A stretch of 64,000 nucleotides of DNA from Pseudomonas poae (GTDB lineage Bacteria > Pseudomonadota > Gammaproteobacteria > Pseudomonadales > Pseudomonadaceae), in contig CP110972.1 in NCBI GenBank assembly GCA_028869255.1, positions 1,059,001 to 1,123,000 of the forward strand, written 5' to 3'. The notes below the pieces were generated by a model, which made no database searches, had not been told where the DNA came from, and saw nothing but the letters and a program-made list of their open reading frames with translations. Below, piece by piece: positions 18,742 through 27,135 of this stretch; position 1 is the stretch's first letter, and every line of letters starts with the position of its first letter. Made by a program: the position numbers and the translations under genes.

Positions 18742-19350
18742 ATGCCGTTCGAAACCTGGTTGCTGTACCTGATCACCTGCTGCGGCATTGCCGTAGTGCC
18801 AGGCCCCAATGCACTGCTGGTGCTGACCCATGGCGCCCTGCACGGCAGTCGCAGAACCTTGTTCACGATCAGCGGCGGCGTGCTCGGCTTTGCCCTGGTG
18901 CTGACGCTGTGCGCGTTGGGCTTGGGGGCCTTGATCCAGGCGTCGGCCAGCTGGTTTTTCGCCCTGAAAGTGGCCGGTGGGTTGTACTTGATCTGGCTGG
19001 GGTTCGGGCTGTGGCGGTCTGCGCCGGTCAGCCTGGAGAGCCGTGATGCCACGCCGTTTCGGCGTTGGTCGCTGTTCCGCCAAGGGCTGGTATCGGCCCT
19101 CTCAAACCCCAAGGCATTGCTGTTGTTCACCGCCTTCATTCCACCCTTTCTGGACCCGCACCGCAGCCTCCTCGCGCAGACGGCCGCCATCGCGCTGACC
19201 TACGCGGTGGTGGAGTTCGTCGTGGAATATACGGTGGCCAGTGCAGCACACCGGGTGCGGCCTTGGCTGGCACGAACCGGGCGCCGATTCAATAAAGTCT
19301 GCGGCGGGTTTTTTGTACTGTTTGGCTTGGCGCTGCCCGCGCATAGTTGA
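18742..19350 (+). CDS. LysE/RhtB-family amino acid exporter
   Basis: A 202-residue inner-membrane protein with six hydrophobic segments. The family signature VVPGPNALLVLTHGALHGSR is near the N-terminus (about residues 18-37), and ALSNPKALLLFTAFIPPF is the second conserved block. LysE/RhtB proteins export basic or neutral amino acids and relieve excess. It is divergent from a LysR gene, which probably activates it. The amino acid cannot be told from sequence. Confidence 0.92.
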   Translation: MPFETWLLYLITCCGIAVVPGPNALLVLTHGALHGSRRTLFTISGGVLGFALVLTLCALGLGALIQASASWFFALKVAGGLYLIWLGFGLWRSAPVSLESRDATPFRRWSLFRQGLVSALSNPKALLLFTAFIPPFLDPHRSLLAQTAAIALTYAVVEFVVEYTVASAAHRVRPWLARTGRRFNKVCGGFFVLFGLALPAHS

Positions 19351-19544
19351 ACGCGAGCGCCGAGACGCTACCCTTTGCGATCTTCGCAAACGGCTTTAGC
19401 GTGTGGAGATTGATCCCCATCTGTAGCTGTTTTCCACTTGACGCGGGGCGTGGACATGCAGCGTGTAGATGAAATACGCTGCGAAATTAATCAAGCGTAT
19501 TCTACGGCGCAAATGTCGGCTGATTCAGTTAGGGAGAACTAAAC

Positions 19545-20105
19545 GTGCGTCGTCCAAGCGCTAATTATCTTGCGGGTATCAGCATTGCCATCATGTGCTC
19601 CGGTTGTACGACATACGCGTCCGATCCGAAAATAAATGAGCGTGTCGAGCACAAAACACTAGAAGTTGTGTCCAGCTTTACTTATGAAGTGGACGCTCCA
19701 TGGAAAAACAGTCGTTTCGCAAAGCGCGCATACGACGCCACACAGCACATTATTCCAAAGGCACAAGACAATAGCTCGAGGCTTATAGCGTCGCCCCTGC
19801 CTGCAGTAGAAATAAAAATCTCCGAGTCTTCATCTGGAGGCGCTTGTGCACAGGAGTACTTAACGGGGTTGAGTCTGGGTTTGATTCCTAGCTGGTGTAC
19901 AAGGCCAAACCTGTTCAAGTTTGATTTCATACTTAACAATCATCACGGTTTCTGTAGACGGAAAACTTACTCAATAAGCTCGGTGACATTCTCGCATCTC
20001 ACAGTGATTCCATTTGCCCTGCTGAGTGCCGACAATCAACCATTGACTATTTATCAGGCGGCGCTGAAAGATTTCCTTCAACAAGATCAATGTACAACGC
20101 CCTGA
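19545..20105 (+). CDS. putative lipoprotein, unknown function
   Basis: A 186-residue protein from GTG 19545 after AGGGAG. The N-terminus (YLAGISIAIMCSGC) has a signal helix and a lipobox with the modified Cys at about residue 21. The rest includes several Cys (GGACAQEY, SWCTRP, HHGFCRRK), suggesting disulfides. Codon use and GC are lower than in neighbouring core genes, so it looks like acquired or fast-evolving DNA. I recognise no family. Confidence 0.65.
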   Translation: MRRPSANYLAGISIAIMCSGCTTYASDPKINERVEHKTLEVVSSFTYEVDAPWKNSRFAKRAYDATQHIIPKAQDNSSRLIASPLPAVEIKISESSSGGACAQEYLTGLSLGLIPSWCTRPNLFKFDFILNNHHGFCRRKTYSISSVTFSHLTVIPFALLSADNQPLTIYQAALKDFLQQDQCTTP

Positions 20106-20754
20106 TTGTTTGGCCCGCTAGCGGAGCGGGAGCGGGTGTTGAGGACATTATTTTTTGCGGGATATGAGAGAAACGGTGATAGGCCGGTGGGGGTGGGTGC
20201 GATGCTGATAGTGATGCTCGTACGGTCGCCCCACGTGACAGGCTCTACCGACCCGCACCTTACGGCCCGCTTTGGGCCGAAAATACATCGGTTGACGCAT
20301 TTCTCGACGCAGCGGGTCCAGCCTCGACATGTTCAGGCGCAAGCCGAAGCCAGCGGTTTAATGCTGAATGATCTCGCCGCCACTTGTGAAAAAGTCGCGT
20401 GGCTACGCAAGGTTTGCTGGATGAGCTTTTCATTGCGGTTGCTGATGGCTATCTGGGGGCGACCTTAACTTTTGAGTGCTGCGCCCGCGTCATGAACAGA
20501 ATCATAGGTGCCATCGTCGATGCGGGTATGGCCAGTGATCCGCCTCTGCCGCTTTCTCGCTCTATCAGGTATTTGATCAGGGTGAATGGGTACGCAATAA
20601 CGACCCGCCCGGAACCGATCCCAGTGGAAAATATGCGAAGCCGTTGGATCTACTAAAACTGCATGACTTTAGAGAGTCGCTTTCATGTAACACCGGGACA
20701 GGCCGGGATTATGGTACAGGTGGCCTGATCCCTATTTTACTCTGAAGAGTTAGA
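20106..20754. other. 649-bp stretch with decayed coding signal
   Basis: No intact gene can be supported. Open frames exist on the plus strand (20106-20468 and 20399-20656), but neither has a ribosome site or recognisable similarity. From about 20540 to 20740 a third frame reads SLYQVFDQGEWVRNN, then DPPGTDPSGKYAKPLDLLK and ends at TAG after GGLIPILL; it looks protein-like but has no start codon and a TGA just upstream. The stretch is best read as the remnant of a larger gene broken by frameshifts. Confidence 0.4.
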
Positions 20755-21681
20755 CTAAACTCTATCGGTTGTTGTGCCTTTATTTATTTTTTCTTTAAGA
20801 AAAGCTTCTGCTATGTAAACTATTTCGCGGCACAAAAGGCGGAAAGGCTGGGAGAGGGTGCTCAGGTTTGCACATCGTCCAACTTCAAAGATGTAGTCGC
20901 AGTACTTAAAGCTTAAGCGTGCGTACTCGATAGCCGGTGTAGCGCTTTCGGTATTGATGTCATGATGAAGAAAACCCGATGATAGGCCGTTGTCGTAAAA
21001 GTACCGAGTAACTATGCCAAGGTTGTGCGTGTGCAAATTTCTGAGCTCTCGGCAGAACGTTATAAAGTTTAGTGCTTCCGAATCGAAGAGGTTGATTGCT
21101 TGGATTATCCTAGGGTCGATTTCATCAAGCGTATTCTTAAATAAGGTGGGCAATTGCTCTCGTCGTACTTTTGCGGCTGCATCCTTTTTGCTTACTCCTA
21201 AGAATTCGACCATTAAGCTTTCCGTATAGGCTTCCAGGTACGAAAATATGGATATGAACTCTTGCTTATGGAGTTGGCTTAATATGAACGAAAGGTCTTT
21301 TGAATAGTTGAGCCTCTCGCGTGAGCGGCTAACGACGCTGGATATTTCTTTTATGTCGTGATCAGATAGTGGTGAAAATTGATCAATGCTTGGATGGCGG
21401 AAGTACGCTTCAGGTATTTTTATTTCAAAGTTGTCATAACCGTCGACTTTCAGTCGGCCATCTTCTAATTCCATTGTGTTTTCAAAGAGGTGGGCAAACA
21501 GCATCGTGGAATTGAACTGGTTAGCAAAAATCTCATAGGAGTCGCTATCCATTCCAGCTAGTAATGGAAGAAAGTCTTTGTTCATTTCTTCCAGAAGCGA
21601 CATTTTAATGGGGCCGTAGTCAACAGTGGAGATTCTTTCGTACCGCTCTTTCAACGATTGAGGAAAGCTATTCCAACTCAT
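20755..21681 (-). CDS. putative HEPN-like protein, unknown function
   Basis: A 308-residue soluble, helix-rich protein; ATG 21681 begins MSWNSFPQSLKERYER. The central part (FISIFSYLEAYTESLMVEFL) and FCRELRNLHTHNLGIVTRYF resemble the MAE_28990/Swt1-type HEPN fold: R-E-L-R-N-L-H gives an R-x5-H arrangement, close to the RNase motif Rx4-6H, with an Asn/His after it. HEPN proteins of this kind are often RNases in toxin-antitoxin or anti-phage systems, but no partner gene is evident. Base composition is clearly more AT-rich than the flanks, so recent transfer is likely. The assignment is tentative; it may be an unrelated helical protein. Confidence 0.5.
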   Translation of the reverse strand: MSWNSFPQSLKERYERISTVDYGPIKMSLLEEMNKDFLPLLAGMDSDSYEIFANQFNSTMLFAHLFENTMELEDGRLKVDGYDNFEIKIPEAYFRHPSIDQFSPLSDHDIKEISSVVSRSRERLNYSKDLSFILSQLHKQEFISIFSYLEAYTESLMVEFLGVSKKDAAAKVRREQLPTLFKNTLDEIDPRIIQAINLFDSEALNFITFCRELRNLHTHNLGIVTRYFYDNGLSSGFLHHDINTESATPAIEYARLSFKYCDYIFEVGRCANLSTLSQPFRLLCREIVYIAEAFLKEKINKGTTTDRV

Positions 21682-21807
21682 AAAATTTACGTTCCGTGTA
21701 ATGAATACTTAGCCGGTAAGGTGGCGAATTTTTTGAATGGTTACGGGCGCAGATGCGCGATAAAAGTCAAAAAAATCAGTCTCTTTTTTGCCCGCAGGAT
21801 TGAAATG

Positions 21808-22095
21808 CTATTCCAGCAAGCGAATTTTCCACATGCCGCTGCTGCCTTGTTCGCGATAGCTGCCCTCAAGAATCAAGCCGCCTTCGAACCTGTGGAGCGT
21901 TGCTCGTCCGTCTTCGAACGTTCGAGCCGACAATTCGTAATGGCCATTGCCCTTGTCAACGCCGCGATACTGCTGATGTCCGTCATCGTCGTATTCGACG
22001 GTAATTTCATCACCATCAATGATGACTACACAATGCAGGTCCAGCCATGAAGCGTGGGAATTGTAAGTGTCCATCTTTGAATTTGCATATCGCAC
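21808..22095 (-). CDS. small conserved-looking protein, unknown function
   Basis: A 95-residue product from GTG 22095 (GGAAA about 9 nt upstream), or 88 residues from ATG 22074. It is acidic and strand-rich: LDLHCVVIIDGDEITVEYDD, GHYELSARTFEDGRATLHRF, GGLILEGSYREQ. The alternating pattern suggests a small beta-barrel or sheet. No family is recognised. It lies in the low-GC patch after the HEPN-like gene. Confidence 0.55.
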   Translation of the reverse strand: MRYANSKMDTYNSHASWLDLHCVVIIDGDEITVEYDDDGHQQYRGVDKGNGHYELSARTFEDGRATLHRFEGGLILEGSYREQGSSGMWKIRLLE

Positions 22096-22304
22096 GGTTG
22101 TTTTTCCGCTAAATGAGGTGTGTCCATCGTTGCAGGGAATTTGAATGGTGGCAACTGGCTACTTTTGGCGATGCAGAATTATCTGGCTTTGAAGAGCGAT
22201 GATGACTTCGGGCAGAAACAGCCCTTTTGTGTCCATACCGGTCTACCATGCCTACCCGGGAGCGGTTCCACGCGCTCCGTTCCTCAGTCTTTAAGGCAGC
22301 GAAA

Positions 22305-22538
22305 ATGACCATCGACCAAATCTCCCTCCCCAAAGGCGTAGGCCCTCACGCCTCCAAGCTTCTCGACAACATCACCGGCGCCGCCACCCATGAAGAGTTG
22401 AACCGCGCTGGCGGCAAGGCCGAAGGTTTTGTGTTGGGGCTGGAGTCCGCCAAGGCCATCAAAAGCCAGATCGCCGAGTCGTTGTATGTGGCTTACGACG
22501 ACGCGGCGAGTAATCGGGCGGGTGAGTTGAAGGGCTGA
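22305..22538 (+). CDS. small hypothetical protein
   Basis: A 77-residue protein from ATG 22305 with AAGGCAGCGAAA upstream. The sequence GPHASKLLDNITGAATHEEL, GFVLGLESAKAIKSQIAESL is predicted to be two or three amphipathic helices. No family is recognised. It is convergent with the next gene, with three bases between their stops. Confidence 0.55.
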   Translation: MTIDQISLPKGVGPHASKLLDNITGAATHEELNRAGGKAEGFVLGLESAKAIKSQIAESLYVAYDDAASNRAGELKG

Positions 22539-22541
22539 CGA

Positions 22542-22769
22542 TCAGCCAGGGCAGGGCGCTTCGCGGTCGAGGAGTTTGGCCGTGAGCAGCACGCCCAGTT
22601 CGCTCAGTTGGTGGATGGCCAGCGCGATGTCGCGGTGTTTGCCGCTGAGGTCTTCGCACAGGTCGAGCAGCAGGGTGCTGACGGACGCGAAGGTTTCGTA
22701 GCTGTTGGTGATCAGGGTTTCGTTGCTGGCGTCGGGTGTGACGGTGAAGAGGGTGGTTGAATCAACCAT
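22542..22769 (-). CDS. DUF6124-like small protein
   Basis: A 75-residue protein from ATG 22769 (preceded by AAGGAACTTAACA). The pattern LFTVTPDASNETLITNSYET, then SVSTLLLDLCEDL and HRDIALAIHQLSELGVLLT, is that of a Pseudomonas-specific family of small helical proteins (DUF6124 as I recall). Many copies are found per genome, often next to hypothetical genes. The function is unknown. Confidence 0.65.
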   Translation of the reverse strand: MVDSTTLFTVTPDASNETLITNSYETFASVSTLLLDLCEDLSGKHRDIALAIHQLSELGVLLTAKLLDREAPCPG

Positions 22770-23220
22770 TGTTAAGTTCCTTGCTTGAGGCCACTTCCCG
22801 ATTGCTACTAAACAATAGGGTGGTAGCTGTACGCAGGTTAGTAGACCGGTGGAACCTAACAAAACCGGCGCACCCGAAGGTGCCCTACGCACAGCCACCA
22901 TCAAGCACAGACAGGAACGTCTGACAGATGAAGCTTATGCACTTGTTAGGTTAAACCGTGGGCTACTAAACCCGATCCCTGAGAGATTCAGCGACCGAGC
23001 AACCTTAGAGACGGCCACCCCAGCGCACAAGCCGGCGGATTCTGACGTAAGCGTAGGCAATGGAGCAAGATCACGTGGTTCTGTTGTTATCCTTCGGTGC
23101 AGGGGCGGCGCTGGTTTGGGGCCGCTGCGCAGCCCAACGGGAGCAAGCTCCCTCGCCACGGGGAGCGAAGTAAGTTGTACAGTCGGCTCTCGGCACAGTA
23201 CCGATTACGCAGGAGTAAAC
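22770..23220. other. 451-bp intergenic stretch
   Basis: No gene supported. It contains an inverted REP-like element at about 23128-23160 (GGGAGCAAGCTCCC with flanking CGCCAC). Loosely repeated words TTAGTAGACC / GGCTACTAAACCC near 22840 and 22970 flank a GC-rich tract. The open frame that crosses it upstream of 23221 has no ribosome site. Confidence 0.5.
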
Positions 23221-23784
23221 ATGACATTGACCGTCGACACCTTGCTCAACTTGGCCATGGCCAACCCCATTAATGCCGAAATCACTGCGCGCCTGCCGGC
23301 GCTCGGGGTAGACCAGTGCATGCTGACGGCGGGCTGTCTGTTCCAGGCGGTGTGGAATCATCAGTCGAACCTTCCGGCCGATCAGGGCGTAAAGGACTAC
23401 GACGTTTTTTACTTCGACACCGACCTTTCCTACGAGGCGGAGGATGTGGTGATTCGCCGGGCGCAGGCGTTGTTCCAGGACCTTGGGGTAAACGTCGAGG
23501 TCAAGAACCAGGCGCGGGTGCACCTTTGGTATGGGCAGCGGTTCGGGCGGCCTTATCCGCAGTTGCACACGGCCAGGCAAGGGGTTGATCGCTACCTGGT
23601 AGCAGGCACGTGCATCGGGTTGGATATTGCGAGCGGCGAGGTGTATGCGCCCTATGGTCTGGAGGATGTGGAGCAAGGTGTGTTGCGGATCAACCCCGTG
23701 CACCGTGAGCCGGCGTTGTTTGCGCAGAAGGCGCGCAGTTATCAGGCGCGCTGGCCTTGGCTGAGGATTTTGGAGCCGGGCTGA
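23221..23784 (+). CDS. nucleotidyltransferase family protein (DUF925/PF06042)
   Basis: A 187-residue protein from ATG 23221 behind CAGGAGTAAAC. The core motif of this family is visible: LTAGCLFQAVWNHQSN, then KDYDVFYFDTDLSYEAED, where the Asp residues would bind the metal as in nucleotidyltransferases. The later NQARVHLWYGQRFG and VAGTCIGLDIASGEVYAPYG blocks are also typical. The family is widespread but biochemically undefined. The gene is probably monocistronic. Confidence 0.85.
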   Translation: MTLTVDTLLNLAMANPINAEITARLPALGVDQCMLTAGCLFQAVWNHQSNLPADQGVKDYDVFYFDTDLSYEAEDVVIRRAQALFQDLGVNVEVKNQARVHLWYGQRFGRPYPQLHTARQGVDRYLVAGTCIGLDIASGEVYAPYGLEDVEQGVLRINPVHREPALFAQKARSYQARWPWLRILEPG

Positions 23785-23851
23785 TTTGCGCTGAACTTTT
23801 ACCCGCGTTTCGCACGTCCAAGGTTCAAACCACTCTCGCCAAGGACCGACC

Positions 23852-24292
23852 ATGACCTTCTTCATTTTCCTGCTCGCCTGCGCCGCCGCCGCCAGCACCG
23901 GTATTATTTTCAAGCCCGGCGCCTGGTACGAGTCCCTCGTCAAACCCAGCTTCACGCCGCCCAATTGGTTGTTCCCGGTGGCGTGGACGATCATCTACTT
24001 GCTGCTTGCCTGGGCCGGCTACCGCTTGAGCCTGATCCCGGGCAGCCAGCTGGTGTTGGCGCTGTGGGCGGCGCAAATTGCGTTGAACACCTTGTGGACA
24101 CCGGTGTTTTTCGGTGCGCATCGCCTCCTCGCCGGGATGGTGATTATCCTGCTGCTGTGGCTTACCGTGGCAGCGATGGTGGTGTTGGCGGTGCGCCTGG
24201 ATTTGATCACCGGGTTGATCCTGTTCCCGTACCTGGCGTGGCTGTGTGTGGCGGCGGCGTTGAATTTCTCGATCCTGCGAAATAACCGCTGA
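23852..24292 (+). CDS. tspO: TspO/MBR family membrane protein
   Basis: A 146-residue protein with five hydrophobic segments. The conserved WYESLVKPSFTPPNWLFPVA, with AWTIIYLLLAWAGYR next, and the NTLWTPVFFGAHRLLAG helix are hallmarks of TspO/PBR proteins, which bind tetrapyrroles and act in stress and porphyrin handling. Its TGA overlaps the next gene's ATG by one base (TGATG), so translation is coupled with the downstream esterase gene. Confidence 0.93.
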   Translation: MTFFIFLLACAAAASTGIIFKPGAWYESLVKPSFTPPNWLFPVAWTIIYLLLAWAGYRLSLIPGSQLVLALWAAQIALNTLWTPVFFGAHRLLAGMVIILLLWLTVAAMVVLAVRLDLITGLILFPYLAWLCVAAALNFSILRNNR

Positions 24293-25263
24293 TGGCTCAC
24301 ACACATTGGCCGGCCAGTGAGCCGGAACTGGCCCAAATGCGCCGCTTTAATCAAAAGCTCGCGTGGCTGCCGCGTTTCAAGATCCGCAATCGCGTCACGC
24401 CGCGTCTGATTCAGGCGCTGTTGCGCGTCAGCCAGACGCTCAAGAAAGCGCCAGAGGCTGAGCGTAAAATCGTAGGAAACGTACCGGTGCGCATCCTGCG
24501 GCCGAGCGGCACGCCCAAGGGCGTGGTGCTGGGTATCCACGGCGGTGGTTGGGTGATCGGCAATGCGCAGATGGATGACGACCTTAACCTGGGCATGGTC
24601 AACGCCTGCGACGTGGCGGTGGTGTCGGTGGATTATCGGCTGGCGGTCGACACGCCGATTGAAGGGCTGATGGCGGACTGCTTGGCCGCGGCGCGTTGGC
24701 TGCTCAGCGCGGATGAGTTCGCGGGGCTGCCGGTGATTGTCGTGGGCGAATCGGCCGGTGGGCATCTGGCGGCGGCGACGTTATTGGCGCTCAAACCCTG
24801 GCCCGAGTTGCTCCAGCGGGTCAGCGGCGCGGTGTTGTATTACGGCGTCTACGACCTGGCCGGTACGCCAAGCGTGCACAGCGCAGGGCCCGAGACGTTG
24901 TTGCTGGATGGGCCGGGGATGGTGCAGGCGCTGGGCATGCTGACGCCGGGTTTGACTGATGACCAGCGTCGGCAGCCGCCGTTGTCACCCTTGTATGGCG
25001 ACTTCTGCGGTATGCCGCCGGCGTTGATGTTTGTGGGCGAGTTGGACCCGTTGAAGGATGACACGCTGCAACTGGCTGAACGTTGGCCGGGGGCACAGGC
25101 GCATCTTTTGCCGGAATCTGCCCATGGGTTTATCCATTTTCCGCTGGCGATGGCGCAGGGGGTGCTGGTATATAGCCGGGGATGGATAAAGCGGCAGATT
25201 GAAGCCACTGATCTACCAGGCGAAGCCGGTCGAGACGTGGTCCCAGGGGCAGGCGGTGTGTGA
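24292..25263 (+). CDS. HSL-type alpha/beta hydrolase (esterase)
   Basis: A 323-residue enzyme of the hormone-sensitive-lipase family. The oxyanion motif HGGGW and the nucleophile elbow GESAGG are clear, with YRLAVDTPIEGLMADCLAAA between them. The acid is probably in VGELDPLKDD and the His in ESAHGFIHFP. It hydrolyses short-chain esters; the natural substrate is unknown. It is translationally coupled to tspO and followed after 9 bp by a lipoprotein gene. Confidence 0.9.
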   Translation: MAHTHWPASEPELAQMRRFNQKLAWLPRFKIRNRVTPRLIQALLRVSQTLKKAPEAERKIVGNVPVRILRPSGTPKGVVLGIHGGGWVIGNAQMDDDLNLGMVNACDVAVVSVDYRLAVDTPIEGLMADCLAAARWLLSADEFAGLPVIVVGESAGGHLAAATLLALKPWPELLQRVSGAVLYYGVYDLAGTPSVHSAGPETLLLDGPGMVQALGMLTPGLTDDQRRQPPLSPLYGDFCGMPPALMFVGELDPLKDDTLQLAERWPGAQAHLLPESAHGFIHFPLAMAQGVLVYSRGWIKRQIEATDLPGEAGRDVVPGAGGV

Positions 25264-25272
25264 GTTCAATAC

Positions 25273-25812
25273 ATGAAAGGTTTTAAACGCGTCATCGGTG
25301 TGTCGGCGTTGTTGCTGCTGGCAGGCTGCGATCCAAACCCTGTGAAAACGTTGACGTTCAATGTGCCCTATGGGCAGCTGCAAACCTTGCTCAAACGCAA
25401 CGTCGGTGAGCATGGGCAACTGACCTGCAAGTTCACCAACGATCAGCAGCAACGCGGCGTAAAGTGGGCGCCCTCGGTGATCCTGGCGGCGGCGAAAGAC
25501 CAGGAAGAGGACGATGTCCTGTATCTGTCCAGTTTTACGGTTGAGAACAATGGCCAGCGCGGGTTCACCCTGCGCACCCTGATTGCGGGCAAACGCATGC
25601 TCGACACGCTGGTCTTCGACAGCACCGACCAAAACGGCGACTACTCCTTGCGCCTGATGTGGCAAGCGGATGGCGCGATTGGCTATCAGGTCGCCCACGG
25701 TGAGGTGTGGTCCGAGAAGCAGGTGCTCGAGAAGCCTGGCTTTACGGTGCGCCATGTCGCGGTGCATGCGACGGGGATCAAGGGCAGTGCCGTGTGTGAG
25801 TTGGCTGAGTGA
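25273..25812 (+). CDS. putative lipoprotein
   Basis: A 179-residue protein whose N-terminus (VIGVSALLLLAGCDPNP) carries a lipobox with Cys at about residue 19. Asp at position +2 after the Cys would favour retention in the inner membrane by the Lol rule. The mature part is strand-rich and I recognise no domain. It overlaps the next gene by four bases (GTGA), so the two are co-translated. Confidence 0.75.
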   Translation: MKGFKRVIGVSALLLLAGCDPNPVKTLTFNVPYGQLQTLLKRNVGEHGQLTCKFTNDQQQRGVKWAPSVILAAAKDQEEDDVLYLSSFTVENNGQRGFTLRTLIAGKRMLDTLVFDSTDQNGDYSLRLMWQADGAIGYQVAHGEVWSEKQVLEKPGFTVRHVAVHATGIKGSAVCELAE

Positions 25813-26297
25813 CTGCGCCGCTTATTCAGGCGGTTGCGGCGCAGGACATACCCGAGGTGCTGGCGTTCGTCCTGCAGGCGCGTGCCGAGTTGTTCCCCAA
25901 GCTCAGCGCGGCCGGGATGCCGGACGACCTGGCGCGATTTGAAGCGGTTTACCTGAAGGGTGAGGGCCAATTCCTGATTGCGCGGGCTGAAGGCCGGATT
26001 GTCGCTGCCATCGGCTACCTGCCGTATGACGGGCGTTTCCCCCAGTTGAATTACCACGGCCGCAAGACGGTGGAGGTGGTGCGCCTGTTCGTACTGCCCG
26101 CGTTTCGCCGCTTTGGCTTGGCCGGTAAGTTGTACCGGGCGTTGGAGGCAAAGGCGCAGGGGGTAGAGGTGGTTTACCTGCATACCCATCCGTTTTTACC
26201 GGGGGCGATTGATTTCTGGGTTCGGCAGGGGTTTGAGGTGGTCGACGTAGAGGCCGACCCGGTGTGGCGCACGACGCATATGCAGCGGCAACTGTAA
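25809..26297 (+). CDS. GNAT-family N-acetyltransferase
   Basis: A 162-residue protein from GTG 25809. The acetyl-CoA binding loop is seen in VRLFVLPAFRRFGLAGKLYR (motif A, R-x-x-G-L-A), with a beta4 strand in GEGQFLIARAEGRIVAAIGY and the C-terminal GAIDFWVRQGFEVVD block. The acceptor is unknown. It ends the four-gene unit that begins with tspO. Confidence 0.88.
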   Translation: MTAPLIQAVAAQDIPEVLAFVLQARAELFPKLSAAGMPDDLARFEAVYLKGEGQFLIARAEGRIVAAIGYLPYDGRFPQLNYHGRKTVEVVRLFVLPAFRRFGLAGKLYRALEAKAQGVEVVYLHTHPFLPGAIDFWVRQGFEVVDVEADPVWRTTHMQRQL

Positions 26298-26319
26298 CAG
26301 GGCGAGACGCTGCGAATCC

Positions 26320-26349
26320 CTGTGGGAGCAGGCACGCCAGCGCCCACTG
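26320..26349. repeat. REP-like element
   Basis: CTGTGGGAGCAGGCACGCCAG followed by CGCCCACTG forms a partial hairpin of the REP type, between the convergent GNAT and ABC ATPase genes. Confidence 0.5.
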
Positions 26350-26370
26350 TTAAGCCGCGTTGTTAGTCAG

Positions 26371-27135
26371 TCAATTTGGCCGCAAGCGCAAGATCTGCGC
26401 GCCATCAAACGGGTCCGTCAGGTAATGCGCCTGCACCCCGAACGTCTCCTGTAGCCGCTGCGGCGTGAGCACTTCCAGCGGCTTGCCCAGCGCCACCAAT
26501 TGCCCGCGGTCCAGCACGGCCAACCGATCACAGGTGAGGGCCTGGTTCAGGTCATGCAGGGCGATCAAAGTGGTCACCGGCAGCGCCTGCACGCCCTTCA
26601 GAATCGCCAGTTGGTGCTGGATATCCAGGTGGTTGGTCGGCTCATCCAGCAACAGAATCTGCGGCCGTTGCGCCAGGGCGCGGGCGATGTGCACGCGTTG
26701 GCGTTCGCCGCCGGAGAGGCTGCGCCAGGCGCGTTGGCTGAGGTGGGTGGCGTCCACATCCTGCAGCGCCTGATGCACGATGGCGTCGTCCTCGCGGGCC
26801 CAGGGGCTCAGCGCCGACAGCCACGGCGTGCGGCCCAGGGCCACGGCGTCAAACACGCGAATGGCGTCGTCGGTGTCGGCCTGCTGTTCCACCACCGCGA
26901 GTTGCTGCGCGATGGCGCGGCGCGACAGGTCGCACAGCCGCACGCCGCCCAACTGCACTTCGCCACTGGCCGGTGTACGCACCCCGGCCAGCAGTTTGAG
27001 CAGGGTGGATTTGCCGGAGCCATTGGGCCCGACAATCCCCAGGGTTTCACCCAGCTGGACCTCCAGGTGAATATCGCGCAGCAACTGAGCTTCACGCACC
27101 TTGAAGCTCAGGCCGCTGCAACTGAGCACACTCAT
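26371..27135 (-). CDS. ABC importer ATPase (BtuD/FecE-type, corrinoid operon)
   Basis: A 254-residue ATP-binding protein. ATG 27135 overlaps the permease stop in an ATGA junction. Walker A is GPNGSGKST, the signature is LSGGERQR, Walker B is ILLLDEPTNHLD, and the switch His is in ALHDLNQAL. It energises uptake across the inner membrane with the FecCD-type permease upstream. The cobalamin riboswitch at the head of the operon points to vitamin B12 or cobinamide import; iron-siderophore import is the main alternative from sequence alone. Confidence 0.92.
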   Translation of the reverse strand: MSVLSCSGLSFKVREAQLLRDIHLEVQLGETLGIVGPNGSGKSTLLKLLAGVRTPASGEVQLGGVRLCDLSRRAIAQQLAVVEQQADTDDAIRVFDAVALGRTPWLSALSPWAREDDAIVHQALQDVDATHLSQRAWRSLSGGERQRVHIARALAQRPQILLLDEPTNHLDIQHQLAILKGVQALPVTTLIALHDLNQALTCDRLAVLDRGQLVALGKPLEVLTPQRLQETFGVQAHYLTDPFDGAQILRLRPN

